Of a stretch of DNA of 64,000 nt, positions 1 through 9,839 are shown in pieces. The stretch's first letter is position 1; the number at the start of each line of letters is the position of its first letter. The position numbers and the translations under genes are program-made. The notes beneath the pieces were generated by a model that was not told the origin of the DNA, searched no databases, and saw only the letters and a program-made list of their open reading frames with translations. This DNA comes from Actinomadura luteofluorescens (lineage in GTDB: Bacteria; Actinomycetota; Actinomycetes; Streptosporangiales; Streptosporangiaceae). The stretch lies in the NCBI RefSeq assembly GCF_013409365.1, contig NZ_JACCBA010000001.1, positions 7,812,001 to 7,876,000 of the forward strand, written 5' to 3'.

Positions 1-2319
1 CTTCGGGCCGGCGCCCGACCGGGCGTGCCGGGCCAGGTAGAGCAGCATCCCGGCGCGCCCGCTGAACAGGCTCGGCTGCGCGTAGTACCGGGACGTCGCG
101 GCGACGCGGATCGCGTCGCGCGCGGCCTCGAACCGCTCGTCGGAACGGTGGGCCAGGTACTCGTCCAGGACGAGGCCGATGCCGACGCTGCCGCGCCCGA
201 GGTAGGGCAGCACCCGGCTGCCCTGGTCGACGTGCAGCGCGCCGTTGTGGTCGGTGACGCAGGCGGTGAGGTCGCGGCGGAGCGCGGAGGCGGCCAGGTC
301 GAGCAGTCCGGGGTCGCCGTCGCGCTCGTAGGCGCGGACGAACATCAGCGCCGCCCCGGCGCCGCCGTACATGAGGCCCGGACGCCCGCCGCCCCCTCCG
401 CCCGCCCGCTCGGCCACGATCTCCACGCAGCGGCGGGCCGCCTCGCGCAGGAAGACGTCGCCGGTCGCGCGGGCGAGGTGGTCCAGGCCGAGCGCGAACC
501 CGGGCAGGCCGCCGTAGAGGTCGTCGCCGAGCCGCTCCCACCGTTCGCCCAGGCAGTGCCGGACGGCGGCGAGCGCGGCATCACGGTGGCCGAGGCGCGA
601 CAGCACGTACGCGGCGCCCATCAGTCCGTCGTACAGGCCGATCCCGGTCCCGCGCCGCGGGTTCGACGCCCGCTCCGCCAGCCACTCCTCGTGGGCCGCG
701 ACCCGTCCGGCGCCCGTCGCGTCCAGCGCGTACAGGACGCCTGCGGCGCCGTGCGCGAGCCCGAGGGACGCGCCGGAGAACTGCTCCACGTCGCCGGGGA
801 AGAGCCGGTCGGCGCGCCCGGGCGTGGCGCTTTCGAGGATGGCCCGCGACAGGGCGTCCCTGGCGCGCTCCCAGCCGGGGGCGTCCGGAGTGAACGCCGG
901 CGCGGGGGCGGGCGCGGCGTCCCGGGCGATCTGCGCGACCGCCTCGTCCAGGAACGCCCGGGGGACGGGGAAGTTCTCGGCGATCAGGTCGGCGAGCTGC
1001 CGCGCCTTGCCCCGGTCGATCACGAACAGCGTGGTCAGCGGGACGAACAGGGCGAGCCGCAGGCAGGCGAGGCTGTAGCGGTCCACGTCGGCGCCGCGCC
1101 GGTCGGGCGGGGCGAGGAAGGCGGGGTTGGCGAGTGTCTGCCGGCCGCCGTCGGCCGCGGGCGCCGCCGTCTCGAAGTCGATCAGCGCGACCGAGTCGTC
1201 CGGGCGCACCATCACGTTGAACATGTGCAGGTCGTTGAAGACGAGGCCGCGCTCGTGGACGGCGGCGACGACGCGTTCCACCCCCTCGTGGACGCGCAGC
1301 GCCCACTTGGTGTACTCGGCGGTCTTCGCGGGATCCGGCTCGGGATCGAGCATCGGGTGCCGTTCGGCGAAGAACGTGTTGAGCGTGCGCCCCTCGATGA
1401 ACTCCTGGACCAGGAAATGGTGCTCGCCGAGCGTGAACCAGTCGAGGACGGCGGGCACCCCCTCGATTCCGTCGAGCTTTTTCAGAATGTCCCGCTCGCG
1501 CTGGAGACGGGTCACCGCGTCCGCGCCGTCGGCGGCGAGGCCCGCATAGGGGCGCCCTTCTTTCAGGACCACCTTCGTGCCGCTCCGGGTGTCGGTCGCC
1601 GCGTATACGCCGCCCCCGTTGGAGAAGTGGAGGGCGTTGTCGATCCGGTAGGGCAGATCGGTCGTCGTGGTGGCGCCGCGTGCCTTGAGATGCGATTCCA
1701 GGCAGGCCGGGAGGGTCACCCAGCCGGGGACGGAGAAGACGGGATCGCGCCGGTCCGGCACCAGCTCCCCGGAGCCGTCGCGCAGCGCGGGCACGAGCCG
1801 CCCTTGCTCGTCCAGGCACCGGCGCTCCGCGAAGCCGCCGTACCGGACGTGCAGCGGGCCCTCGCCGATGCGCAGGTCGCTGAGGATGTAGGGGCCGGGG
1901 AGGCCGTCCAGCCGGGCGCCGAGCCCGGCGAGCACCTCCGCCAGTTCGCGCTCGTCCTCGGGGTAGATCGTGACGAGCTTCCCGCTCGCGCCGCGCGGCG
2001 CGTACTTGGCGTTGCGCCTGCGGAGCGTTCCCGGGCCGCGCAGGTGCTTGAACTCGATTCCCCGGGCGACGCAGTACTCCCACGTGCCGGCGAGCGACTC
2101 CTCCGCGCTTTCCGGGCATCCGGAGACGTGCACTTTCCAGCCCTGCTCCGGGGTGCGCTGGGCCGGCGGCACATAGACGACCCATTCGTCGCCGAAGACC
2201 TTTTCCCAGCCGTCGGGGAGTTCGCGCCGCGTGATGTCGAAGTCGGTGCTGCGGGTCACCGGCGGAGCATCGTAGAAGAGCTCGTCTGCGAGGCAGTAAA
2301 GCTCGTACCCCTTGTCCAC
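1..2319 (-). CDS. lanKC: Class III lanthipeptide synthetase (LanKC), 3' end cut by window edge
   Basis: Reading from GTG 2319 gives 773 residues with no stop before the window edge. The order matches class III LanKC enzymes: an N-terminal lyase-like part (~1-220), a Ser/Thr kinase domain (~220-520) with a catalytic-loop-like VFNDLHMFNVM and a metal-binding-like LIDFETA, then a LanC-like cyclase region (~550 on) with glycine-rich repeats such as GLYDGLMGAAY and LYGGLPGF. Such enzymes phosphorylate Ser/Thr of a precursor peptide, eliminate phosphate and cyclise with Cys. The family is usually somewhat longer, so the last part of the cyclase lies outside. GGAAGGGG upstream of GTG supports the start. 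No precursor peptide is visible on the upstream side; it may lie beyond the left edge. Confidence 0.88.
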   Translation of the reverse strand, partial: MDKGYELYCLADELFYDAPPVTRSTDFDITRRELPDGWEKVFGDEWVVYVPPAQRTPEQGWKVHVSGCPESAEESLAGTWEYCVARGIEFKHLRGPGTLRRRNAKYAPRGASGKLVTIYPEDERELAEVLAGLGARLDGLPGPYILSDLRIGEGPLHVRYGGFAERRCLDEQGRLVPALRDGSGELVPDRRDPVFSVPGWVTLPACLESHLKARGATTTTDLPYRIDNALHFSNGGGVYAATDTRSGTKVVLKEGRPYAGLAADGADAVTRLQRERDILKKLDGIEGVPAVLDWFTLGEHHFLVQEFIEGRTLNTFFAERHPMLDPEPDPAKTAEYTKWALRVHEGVERVVAAVHERGLVFNDLHMFNVMVRPDDSVALIDFETAAPAADGGRQTLANPAFLAPPDRRGADVDRYSLACLRLALFVPLTTLFVIDRGKARQLADLIAENFPVPRAFLDEAVAQIARDAAPAPAPAFTPDAPGWERARDALSRAILESATPGRADRLFPGDVEQFSGASLGLAHGAAGVLYALDATGAGRVAAHEEWLAERASNPRRGTGIGLYDGLMGAAYVLSRLGHRDAALAAVRHCLGERWERLGDDLYGGLPGFALGLDHLARATGDVFLREAARRCVEIVAERAGGGGGGRPGLMYGGAGAALMFVRAYERDGDPGLLDLAASALRRDLTACVTDHNGALHVDQGSRVLPYLGRGSVGIGLVLDEYLAHRSDERFEAARDAIRVAATSRYYAQPSLFSGRAGMLLYLARHARSGAGPK

Positions 2320-2478
2320 GGCCGGTTTCCCCTTCCTCGTGCGCCGGTTGTCGGAACGCACTGGAGAAAGAGTTACAGGAATGTCGGAAATGGACCAGTA
2401 GCGGACATCACGAATGACCCGTGAAGATGTACCGTCCGCCGGTGTGCGCCCGTCACGCGCCGCCCGTCCCGGCGGTAT

Positions 2479-2492
2479 TGAAACAGGTTCTA
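2479..2492. promoter_or_regulatory. KstR-type operator candidate
   Basis: The 14-mer TGAAACAGGTTCTA fits the mycobacterial/rhodococcal KstR consensus TNNAACNNGTTNNA at every fixed position on both strands. It lies about 55 bp before the SDR start. KstR is a TetR repressor of cholesterol catabolism genes relieved by a steroid-CoA thioester. The match is seen in the sequence; control by KstR is inferred. Confidence 0.55.
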
Positions 2493-2544
2493 GTTCCTGC
2501 GTAGGCTGTGCGGGCGGCAGGGCGACGGACCGGAGGTGACGCCG

Positions 2545-3333
2545 GTGATCTCGGAGCGGTTCCGAATCGACGGCAGGGTGGCGGTGGTGACCGGCGCGGG
2601 CCGGGGGATCGGAGCGGCCACCGCGGTCGCGCTCGCCCAGGCGGGCGCCGACGTGGTGATCTCCTCCCGGACGCGCGAGCAGCTCGACGAGGTCGCCGCC
2701 GGGATCGAGGCGGCCGGGCGGCGGGCGCTGGTCGTCCCCTCCGACCTCGCCGACCCCGAGTCCGCCGCCGAGCTGGCCGGCCTCGCCGCCGGCGAGTTCG
2801 GCCGCCTGGACATCGTGGTGAACAACATGGGCGGCGCCATGCCCGCCGCCTTCCTGGACACCTCGCCCCGGCACATGGAGAAGGCGTTCCGGTTCAACGT
2901 CGGCACCGCGCACGCGCTGACCCGCGCGGCCGTCCCGCACCTGCTGAAGGCGGACGGCGGCAGCGTCGTCAACATCTCCTCGGCCATGGGGCGGATCGCC
3001 GGTCGCGGCTACCTGGCCTACGGCAGCGCCAAGGCGGCCCTCGCCCACTACACCCGGCTCGCGGCGTTCGACCTGGCCCCGCGCGTGCGGGTCAACGCGA
3101 TCGCCGTCGGCTCCGTCGCGACGTCCGCGCTCGACGTCGTCATGACCAGCGACGAGCTGCGCACCGAGATGGAGCGCAGGACGCCGCTGCGCCGCGTCGG
3201 CGAACCCGAGGACGTGGCCGCCGCCGTGCTCTACCTCGCCTCGCCCGCCTCCGCCTACGTCACCGGCAGCGTGCTGCGCGTGGACGGCGGCATCGAGGCC
3301 CCCAACCTCGACCTCGGCCTGGAGGACCTGTGA
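2545..3333 (+). CDS. SDR-family NAD(P)-dependent oxidoreductase
   Basis: Classical short-chain dehydrogenase of about 262 residues. It has a TGAGRGIG cofactor motif near the N-terminus, NNMG in the middle, a catalytic Ser followed by YxxxK (AYGSAK) and a C-terminal [14 protein letters not shown] typical of FabG-like enzymes. GTG 2545 is chosen because GGAGG lies 8 nt upstream; GTG 2536 overlaps that same GGAGG. The stop overlaps the next start by 4 nt, so the two genes are translationally coupled. With the KstR-like site upstream, a role in steroid or branched lipid breakdown is plausible. The substrate cannot be read from the sequence. Confidence 0.9.
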   Translation: MISERFRIDGRVAVVTGAGRGIGAATAVALAQAGADVVISSRTREQLDEVAAGIEAAGRRALVVPSDLADPESAAELAGLAAGEFGRLDIVVNNMGGAMPAAFLDTSPRHMEKAFRFNVGTAHALTRAAVPHLLKADGGSVVNISSAMGRIAGRGYLAYGSAKAALAHYTRLAAFDLAPRVRVNAIAVGSVATSALDVVMTSDELRTEMERRTPLRRVGEPEDVAAAVLYLASPASAYVTGSVLRVDGGIEAPNLDLGLEDL

Positions 3334-4394
3334 CCTACCGCGTCGTCCAGTGGAGCACCGGCAACGTCGGCCGGCACGCGATCGCCGGCATCGACGCCCG
3401 CCCCGACCTCGAACTCGCCGGGGTGTGGGTCTCCAACCCGGCCAAGGCCGGCCGGGACGCCGGGGACCTCGCGGGACTCGGCCGCGACCTCGGCGTCACC
3501 GCCACCGGCGACGCCGACGCGCTGCTCGCCCTGCGGCCCGACTGCGTCGTCTACACCTCGATGGCCGACGTCCGCCTGATGGAGGCCATCGGCGACCTGT
3601 GCCGCATCCTGCGCGCCGGGGTGAACGTCGTCTCCAGCAGCCCGGTGTTCCTGCAGTTCCCCGACGGTGTCGTCCCGCCGGAGATGTCCGACCCGGTGCG
3701 GGAGGCGGCCGCGGCCGGCGGCGCGTCGGTGTTCGTCAACGGCATCGACCCCGGCTTCGCCAACGACGTGCTGCCGCTGGCGGTCACCGGCATCAGCGAG
3801 CGCATCGACCAGGTCCGCTGCATGGAGATCCTCAACTACAACACCTACGACCAGGCCACGGTCCTGTTCGACATCATGGGCTTCGGCCGCCCGATGGACG
3901 ACGTCCCGATGCTGCTGCAACCCGGCGTCCTCACCATGGCGTGGGGGAGCGTCGTCCGGCAGATCGCCGCCGGCCTCGGCGTCGAGCTGGACGAGATCGC
4001 CGAATGGCACACCCGCCTTCCCGCGCCCGAGACCTTCGCCGTCTCCGCCGGGACGATCGAGAAGGGCACGGCCGCCGCACTGCGGTTCGAGGTGCGGGGC
4101 ATGCGCGGCGGGGAGGCCGTCGTCGTCCTGGAGCACGTCACCCGGCTCCGCGACGACCTCGCCCCCGACTGGCCGCAGCCCGCCGGGGCGGGCTGCTACC
4201 GCGTCGAGGTCCGCGGCGAGCCGAACTACACGGTGGACCTGCGGCTCCTCGGCACCGACGGCGACCACAACACCGCGGGCCTGAAGGCCACCGCGATGCG
4301 CCTCGTCAACGCCGTGCCCGCCGTCGTCGAGGCGCCCCCCGGCCTGCTCACCGCCCTGGACCTGCCGCTGATCCCGGGCCGCGGGCTCCTCTAG
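3330..4394 (+). CDS. DapB/diaminopentanoate-dehydrogenase-like NAD(P)-binding oxidoreductase
   Basis: 354 residues starting at GTG inside the upstream stop (GTGA overlap). The N-terminus [16 protein letters not shown] is the nucleotide-binding signature of the dihydrodipicolinate-reductase-like proteins often found beside mycobacterial lipid-catabolism genes. The fold predicts an NAD(P)H-dependent dehydrogenase; the middle ([22 protein letters not shown]) is characteristic of this subfamily. The physiological substrate of these actinobacterial members is not established to my knowledge. It shares an operon with the SDR and probably its control. It ends in CTAG, shared with the stop of the convergent gene. 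Confidence 0.85.
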   Translation: MTYRVVQWSTGNVGRHAIAGIDARPDLELAGVWVSNPAKAGRDAGDLAGLGRDLGVTATGDADALLALRPDCVVYTSMADVRLMEAIGDLCRILRAGVNVVSSSPVFLQFPDGVVPPEMSDPVREAAAAGGASVFVNGIDPGFANDVLPLAVTGISERIDQVRCMEILNYNTYDQATVLFDIMGFGRPMDDVPMLLQPGVLTMAWGSVVRQIAAGLGVELDEIAEWHTRLPAPETFAVSAGTIEKGTAAALRFEVRGMRGGEAVVVLEHVTRLRDDLAPDWPQPAGAGCYRVEVRGEPNYTVDLRLLGTDGDHNTAGLKATAMRLVNAVPAVVEAPPGLLTALDLPLIPGRGLL

Positions 4395-5236
4395 TCGCGT
4401 CCGCCTCCCGGGAACACGAGGGCGTCGAGGAGCGGGAGGAGTCGCTCCTCCTCGTGGTCCAGGTGCGCCTCCAGGGCGGCGGTGAGCCGATCGACCTCGG
4501 CGAGCAGCGACGCGGAGTCGCCGGCGTCGAGGGCCCGGCGCAGCTCGTCCAGCAGCTCCGCCACCACCTCGTGCTCATCGCGCAGGCGCGCCAGGGCCGG
4601 CGCGAGCTCCGGATGCTCCCGCTCCAGCAGCGGGAACATCTGCTGGTCCTCGCCCATGTGGTGGTGGCCGAGCCCCTGGCACATCGTCAGGCAGTTGACC
4701 CGCAGCTGAGCGCCCACGGCGGCTCCGGAAGCGGCGACCTCCTTGCGGATCAGCTCCAGTTCCCCGCGGAACGCGTCGTGCACCGCGACCAGCATGGCGC
4801 TCGGCGACCGCGGCCCGGAGGGCGGCCCGGCGGCGACCTGGACCAGGGCGACGACGGGGAGCGTCCGTCCCGACTTCTCCTCGTACTCGGCCCAGCCGGG
4901 ATCGGCCTCGGCGGCCCGGGCGAAGGCGCGGTCGCGCTCGTCGCCCTCTAGGACGACGGCCTCGGCCTCGTAGGCGAAAACGCCGCTCTCGACCGTGACG
5001 CGCGGGTTCGCGACCAGGTTGTGGTACCAGGCCGGGTCCCTCGGCGCGCCTCCGGCCGAGCCGATGACCAGGACGCGCCCGACACCGTCGGGCAGGTAGC
5101 CGAGCGGCGTCGTGTGCGGGGCGCCGCTGCGCGCCCCGGTCGTGGTCAGCAGGAGCAGCCGCCCGCCCTCGAACGGGCCGCCGACCCGTCCGCCGTTGGC
5201 GCGGAACTCCTCGATGACCTGCTTGTTGAAATCCAT
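4391..5236 (-). CDS. F420-type nitroreductase (DDN-like) fused to hemerythrin HHE domain
   Basis: 281 residues from ATG 5236, with AGGAGA just upstream. Residues ~1-130 match deazaflavin-dependent nitroreductase (DDN/FGD-like) proteins: LLLLTTTGARSG, then PAWYHNLVANPRVTVE, the usual F420-binding core. Residues ~150-280 form a hemerythrin-like four-helix bundle with metal-ligand candidates in GHHHMGEDQQMF, LRDEHEVV and LEAHLDHEEERLLPLL. Both halves are complete in one frame. DDN-family proteins use F420H2 to reduce quinones or nitro compounds; HHE domains bind di-iron or oxygen. The pairing suggests redox or oxygen-linked activity, but the reaction is unknown. The gene overlaps the end of the convergent dehydrogenase by 4 nt. 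Confidence 0.88.
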   Translation of the reverse strand: MDFNKQVIEEFRANGGRVGGPFEGGRLLLLTTTGARSGAPHTTPLGYLPDGVGRVLVIGSAGGAPRDPAWYHNLVANPRVTVESGVFAYEAEAVVLEGDERDRAFARAAEADPGWAEYEEKSGRTLPVVALVQVAAGPPSGPRSPSAMLVAVHDAFRGELELIRKEVAASGAAVGAQLRVNCLTMCQGLGHHHMGEDQQMFPLLEREHPELAPALARLRDEHEVVAELLDELRRALDAGDSASLLAEVDRLTAALEAHLDHEEERLLPLLDALVFPGGGRD

Positions 5237-5532
5237 CTGTCTCCTGTTTCCGGGCATGGCGAATAAGCCACGGAAAGAACGCGCGGCCGTGGCTTGGGAA
5301 AGGTGTGAAAGGGCATGCCTAAAGCGCGGGCATGCGGGATGACGTCGTGCTGCGCACGCGAGAAACGGCGTGCGGCGCACGCGGAAGAAGGAAGGGAAGG
5401 GGAGTGGAAGAGGCGGGCCTCGCGCCCGCTCCGGCCTCACTCGGAGGCCGGGAACCTCACTCGCTCGTGGCCCATGGCCGACCCGGCAGTCACGAAATGC
5501 ACATTACCGGCGCGAGCTCCGGAATTGCAAGA
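5237..5532. other. Intergenic region, no gene seen
   Basis: About 300 bp between the start of the F420/hemerythrin gene and the stop of the LAL regulator, both on the minus strand. It must hold the promoter of the former. I see no convincing ORF, hairpin or operator. Confidence 0.5.
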
Positions 5533-8484
5533 TCAGACACCTTCGCGGTGGGCGACGGCGGCGGCCTGGGTGCGGCTGGAGACGTTCAGCTTGCCGAGGA
5601 TGTTCGACACGTGCACGCTCGCCGTCTTCGGGGAGATGAACAGCGCCGCCGCGATCTCCCGGTTGTTGCGGCCCTCGGCGACGAGCTTGAGCACCTCACG
5701 CTCCCGCCCGGTGAGGGAGGCGAGCGGACCGGACGGCCCGGTCCTCGGCGCCGCGCCCGCGCGGCCGGTCCCGAGCCGGGCGCGGGCGCCGAGGTCGCGC
5801 AGCGCGGCCAGCAGCGGCCTGGCGCCGAGCCGCTCGGCGGCCTGCACCGCCGCTCGCCACTGCACGGCGGCCTCGTCCCGGTCGCCGTTCTCCGCCAGCG
5901 CCTCCGCCAGCCGCCACCGCGACCGCGCCACCTCGTAGACGAACCCGCCGTCGGCGTCGCCGTAGGTGAACAGCTCGGCCGTGCGGCGCCACAGCTCCAC
6001 GTCGTGGACGCCGTCCAGGCGGCGGCGCTCGGCCTCGGCGCGCGCCAGCCAGCCCTGCCCCTCCCAGCCGAGCCAGGTGCGCGGCTGCCCGTCGACGTTG
6101 ACCGCGACGACGCTGCGCGCGGTCCGCAGGAGCAGGTCGCCGGTCTCCCGCGCCGCCCGCAGCGTCTCCTCGTCGCCGGCGGCGCGGGCGCGGGCCGCCC
6201 GGTCGGCCTCCGCCCACAGCCCGGTCGCGGCGATGCGGATGGCCCCGACCGTCTGGACGTAGACGGTGTCGAGGAGGTCGCGGACGTGCTCGGCCGCCGT
6301 GTCCGGGTCGCCGCGCCACAGCGCGTGCTCGGCGGCGAGGCCCCGGGCGAGGTAGTTGACGAACCCGTCCTGCCCCCACAGCGGAGCGATCCAGCGCAGC
6401 CGCTCCTCGACCGTCGGGGCGCCCTGCGCGACCTCCAGGAACAGGGCGTACGCCGATACCTGCGCCTCGGGGGTGCGGACGACCTGCACCGCGAACTCGT
6501 CGGCGAGCCGCCCCGCCTCCGCCCAGTCCCCTGAGGTGTAGTGGACGAGGTAGCGCAGGGACCGCAGCACGATGCCGAACGTGCTCCACACGATCCCGTT
6601 GTCGACGGCGTACTTCACGCCCGCGTCGGCGGCGCGGACCGCGCCCGCGAGGTCGCCCCGGTCGAACTTCGTCCGGGCGTGGTGGAACGCCGCCCGCATC
6701 GCGATCATGGAGCTGTCGCCGGCGGCCGCGGCGAGCTCGTGGGCGCGGGCGAACACCTCCGCGACGCCGGTGTCGGCCTCCCGCGACTCGCGGTACAGGC
6801 CGAGCGTGACCAGCAGGCTGGCCTCGGCGCCGGTGGCGCCCGCCTCGCGCGCCGTCTCGATGGCGCGCTCGGCGTACCCGGGCATCTCCCCGGCCTCGTC
6901 CCGGTACATCAGCGTCCGGGCGTAGGTGGCGAGCGCGTCGGCGCGCTCCACGGTCGGCGGGTCGGCCGGCAGCATCGCCACCGCCTCCCGCGCCACCGCC
7001 TGCGACTCGGCGTCCTCGTCGATGTCGCCGAGGTAGCCGGCCAGGTGCTCGCGCAGCAGGCAGCCGAGCCGCACGTCGGCGGGATCGGCGGCGGCCAGCA
7101 CCCGGCGCAGCCGGTGCACCGCCCGCCGCAGCTCGCCGGCCCGCGCGGACGCCTGGGCGGCCGCCAGCGACAGGCGCATCCGGTCCGTACCGGCGGCGGC
7201 CTCCGGGTCGGTGACGGCGTCCCACAGCTCCAGCGCCCGGTCGTAGTGCTCGTAGGCCTCGGCGGGGGCGGCGAGGCGGTCGGCCTCCCGGCCCGCCCGG
7301 ACGGACGCGGCGAACGCGGCGGGCAGGTCGTGCGCGGCGAGGCTGTGGTGCGCCAGCTCGGCGGCCGATCCGCGCGTGCCGTCGGGGAGGCCGGCGAGGA
7401 GCCGGGCGAAGTCGGCGTGCAGCCGGGTCCGCTCGCCGGGCAGCAGGTCGGCGTAGACGGCCTCGCGCAGCAGGGCGTGCCGGAACGTGTACCCGGTGCC
7501 GGACGGGACGAGCAACTGGTGCGACACCACCTCGCGCAGCGCCTCGCCGACCGTCGCCTCGTCCAGCCCCGCCACGACGCGGACCAGTTCGTCGTCGACG
7601 CGGCGTCCCGCCACGGCCGCGACCCGCACCACGCGCTGGCCCGCGTCCGACAGCCGCTCGATCCGCGACAGCAGCAGGTCGGCGAGCGCGGACGGCAGCC
7701 CGTCCGCCCCGTCGTCGCGGTCGTCCAGGCCCGAGGAGTACAGCTCGGCGGCGTAGAAGGGGTTGCCCTCCGACCGGCGGTGCACCCGCTCGACGGTCCG
7801 CGCCGTGACCGGGCCGGACCCGCGCGCCAGCTCGGCGAGGTACTGGGCCGTCTCGCCCCGGCCGAACGGGCGGACCTCGACGCCCGTCACGTTCGGCAGC
7901 CGCAGCAGCTCGGCGACCACGGGCCGCAGCGGGTGCCGCCGGTGCAGGTCGTCGGACCGGTACGTCCCGACGAGGCAGACCCGCTCGCGCTGCAGGACGC
8001 GGCTGAGGAACGTCAGCAGGTGCCGCGTCGACCGGTCGGCCCAGTGCAGGTCCTCCAGGACGAGCAGGACGGGCCGCTCGTCGCCCAGTTCGCCGAGCAG
8101 GCCGAGCACCGCGCCGAACAGCTGCTGCTGGCCGAGCTCGGAGCCCGCGCCGGGGCCGCCCTCGCCGTCGGGCAGCAGGCGCGCGAGCGCGGGCCGGGCG
8201 TCCAGCGCGGCGCGCACCTCGGCGGCCTCCGGCGTCGCGGCGTGCGCGGCGGCCCACAGGGCGTCGGTGAGCGGCAGGTAGGGCATGCTCTCGCCCAGCT
8301 CGGCGCACTGCCCGACGAGCACGGCGCAGCCGCGGTCGACGGCGGCGGCGGTGAGCGCGGACACCAGGTGCGTCTTGCCGACCCCCGCGTCCCCGCTGAC
8401 CAGCACGACGCCCGCGCCGCCCGCGGCGGCGCGGTCCAGCGCGGCGGTCAGCTCCGCGAGCTCCGTCGCCCTGCCGATCAGCAC
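5533..8484 (-). CDS. LAL-type (large ATP-binding) LuxR-family transcriptional regulator
   Basis: 983 residues, normal for LAL regulators. The N-terminus carries an AAA/STAND ATPase with a Walker A motif at residues 31-40 (GDAGVGKTHL) and a Walker-B-like LLVLEDLHWADRS. A long helical, TPR-like middle follows, then a C-terminal LuxR/GerE helix-turn-helix (LTGREREVLKLVAEG, NREIAAALFISPKTASVHVSNILGKL). LAL proteins usually activate pathway genes, often in carbon use or secondary metabolism, when ligand and ATP bind. The start is GTG 8484 with AGAAGGGG upstream. The target is unknown; neither neighbour points to a specific regulon. Confidence 0.93.
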   Translation of the reverse strand: MLIGRATELAELTAALDRAAAGGAGVVLVSGDAGVGKTHLVSALTAAAVDRGCAVLVGQCAELGESMPYLPLTDALWAAAHAATPEAAEVRAALDARPALARLLPDGEGGPGAGSELGQQQLFGAVLGLLGELGDERPVLLVLEDLHWADRSTRHLLTFLSRVLQRERVCLVGTYRSDDLHRRHPLRPVVAELLRLPNVTGVEVRPFGRGETAQYLAELARGSGPVTARTVERVHRRSEGNPFYAAELYSSGLDDRDDGADGLPSALADLLLSRIERLSDAGQRVVRVAAVAGRRVDDELVRVVAGLDEATVGEALREVVSHQLLVPSGTGYTFRHALLREAVYADLLPGERTRLHADFARLLAGLPDGTRGSAAELAHHSLAAHDLPAAFAASVRAGREADRLAAPAEAYEHYDRALELWDAVTDPEAAAGTDRMRLSLAAAQASARAGELRRAVHRLRRVLAAADPADVRLGCLLREHLAGYLGDIDEDAESQAVAREAVAMLPADPPTVERADALATYARTLMYRDEAGEMPGYAERAIETAREAGATGAEASLLVTLGLYRESREADTGVAEVFARAHELAAAAGDSSMIAMRAAFHHARTKFDRGDLAGAVRAADAGVKYAVDNGIVWSTFGIVLRSLRYLVHYTSGDWAEAGRLADEFAVQVVRTPEAQVSAYALFLEVAQGAPTVEERLRWIAPLWGQDGFVNYLARGLAAEHALWRGDPDTAAEHVRDLLDTVYVQTVGAIRIAATGLWAEADRAARARAAGDEETLRAARETGDLLLRTARSVVAVNVDGQPRTWLGWEGQGWLARAEAERRRLDGVHDVELWRRTAELFTYGDADGGFVYEVARSRWRLAEALAENGDRDEAAVQWRAAVQAAERLGARPLLAALRDLGARARLGTGRAGAAPRTGPSGPLASLTGREREVLKLVAEGRNNREIAAALFISPKTASVHVSNILGKLNVSSRTQAAAVAHREGV

Positions 8485-8582
8485 GAAATGCCCCTTCTGG
8501 TCATCTCGGTCGAGTATCCCATCCGGGGGGACGTGAACGGGCCCCGGACCGGCAGGTCCGGGGCCCGCGGGGCCGGTGCGCG

Positions 8583-9839
8583 TCAGCCGGCGAGGGCGGG
8601 GGCCTTGTCGGTCTCGCGCTCCGCCTCGTCCTCCTGCGCCGCCGGCTCCGGCTCCGGAACGGGCAGCACCTTCAGGTAGGCGCGGAGGGTCTCGGCGGCG
8701 ATCCGCTCCAGGGAGTAGCGGGAGCGGGCGCGGTCGCCGGCGGCGATCGAGTAGCCGTGCAGGGTGGTGTCCTCCGACAGCAGCTGCCGGATCGCCCGCC
8801 CGATCACGACCGGCCGCCCCGCCGGGACGTGGATGCCGGTGATGTGGTCCAGGACCTCGTCGGCGTTGCCGCCGACCGGGGTCGCCGCCACGGGGACGCC
8901 GCAGGCCATGGCCTCCAGCGGCGCCGTCGGGGACGGCTGGTGCGGGGCCAGGCAGAGCGCGAGGCTCGCGGTCCGCAGCAGCTTCGGCAGGGTCTTGCGG
9001 GGCAGCCGCCCGAGGAAGATGACCCGGTCGGCGACGTGCAGCTCCTTGGCCAGCAGCCGCAGCCGGTGGACGGCCGAGTCGTGCTCCAGGTCCTCGCGCT
9101 CCGGGCCGCCGGCGACGGCCAGCTCGGCGTCGGGGACGTGCACCAGGGCGCGCAGCGCGGTCTCGACGTCGGAGCCGAGGTCCTCGCTGACCATCACCAG
9201 GCGGGGCCGGTCGCCGTGCGGCATGGCCGGGCCGACCTGCGCGAACAGCTCGGAGTCCACGCCGTAGGGGACGACCGCGACCGAGGGCCGCGGGACGCCC
9301 GTCCGCACGACCGCGGTGGCCTCCTCGGCGTGCCCGGCCAGCACCAGGTCGGCGTCCCGCCCGATGGCCTTCTCCAGGCGGTCGCGGTGGGGGTGGACCT
9401 GGCGTCCGGCCTGCCGCTCGACGGCGGCCACGCCGTGGTAGCTCTGCACGAAGGGGATGTCGAGCTCGCGGGCGACGGCGCAGGCGGCCAGGCCGCCGAT
9501 CCAGCCGTGCGCGTGCACGATGTCGGGTCGCGCCGAGCCGGACCAGCGGCGGCGCAGCCCGTCGGCGAAGTCGCGAAGGTGCTGGAGCAGCTCGTCGTCC
9601 GACAGCGGGCGGGCGGGCCCGGCGTCCAGGTTCACCTGGGCGGCGCCCGGAGCGAGCTTGACGCGACCGCGGGCGGCCCTGTCCTGGCGGCGCGTGTAGA
9701 CCGTGACCTGGTTCGGCTCACCGTCGGCGGTCAGCGGACGGGTGAGGGAACGAGCGAGATCCCGGACGTGGACTGACTGCAGGTGCTCGCCGTCAAGGTC
9801 GGAGGCGGACACCAGAGCGATGTGAAGCGGGTGATGCAT
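8583..9839 (-). CDS. Family 4 glycosyltransferase
   Basis: 418 residues from ATG 9839 with GGAGGATCC upstream. It has a GT-B fold: an N-terminal Rossmann half (IALVSASDLDGEHLQSVHVRDLARSL), HAHGWIGGLAA, then a C-terminal donor-binding half with VVPYGVDSELF, GRLPRKTLPKLL and the E-x7-E-like region PTAPLEAMACGVPVAATPVGG. This arrangement is typical of GT4 retaining enzymes such as MshA and sucrose-phosphate-synthase relatives. The charged C-terminal tail looks unstructured. It is monocistronic and diverges from the peroxiredoxin gene. Donor and acceptor cannot be assigned; it need not be MshA itself. Confidence 0.87.
   Translation of the reverse strand: MHHPLHIALVSASDLDGEHLQSVHVRDLARSLTRPLTADGEPNQVTVYTRRQDRAARGRVKLAPGAAQVNLDAGPARPLSDDELLQHLRDFADGLRRRWSGSARPDIVHAHGWIGGLAACAVARELDIPFVQSYHGVAAVERQAGRQVHPHRDRLEKAIGRDADLVLAGHAEEATAVVRTGVPRPSVAVVPYGVDSELFAQVGPAMPHGDRPRLVMVSEDLGSDVETALRALVHVPDAELAVAGGPEREDLEHDSAVHRLRLLAKELHVADRVIFLGRLPRKTLPKLLRTASLALCLAPHQPSPTAPLEAMACGVPVAATPVGGNADEVLDHITGIHVPAGRPVVIGRAIRQLLSEDTTLHGYSIAAGDRARSRYSLERIAAETLRAYLKVLPVPEPEPAAQEDEAERETDKAPALAG

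Noticed and set aside
25..2424. Plus-strand open frame of 799 codons
   Set aside because: It is antisense to the LanKC gene, has an amino acid composition typical of GC-rich shadow frames and no domain; the minus-strand protein has clear kinase and cyclase motifs.
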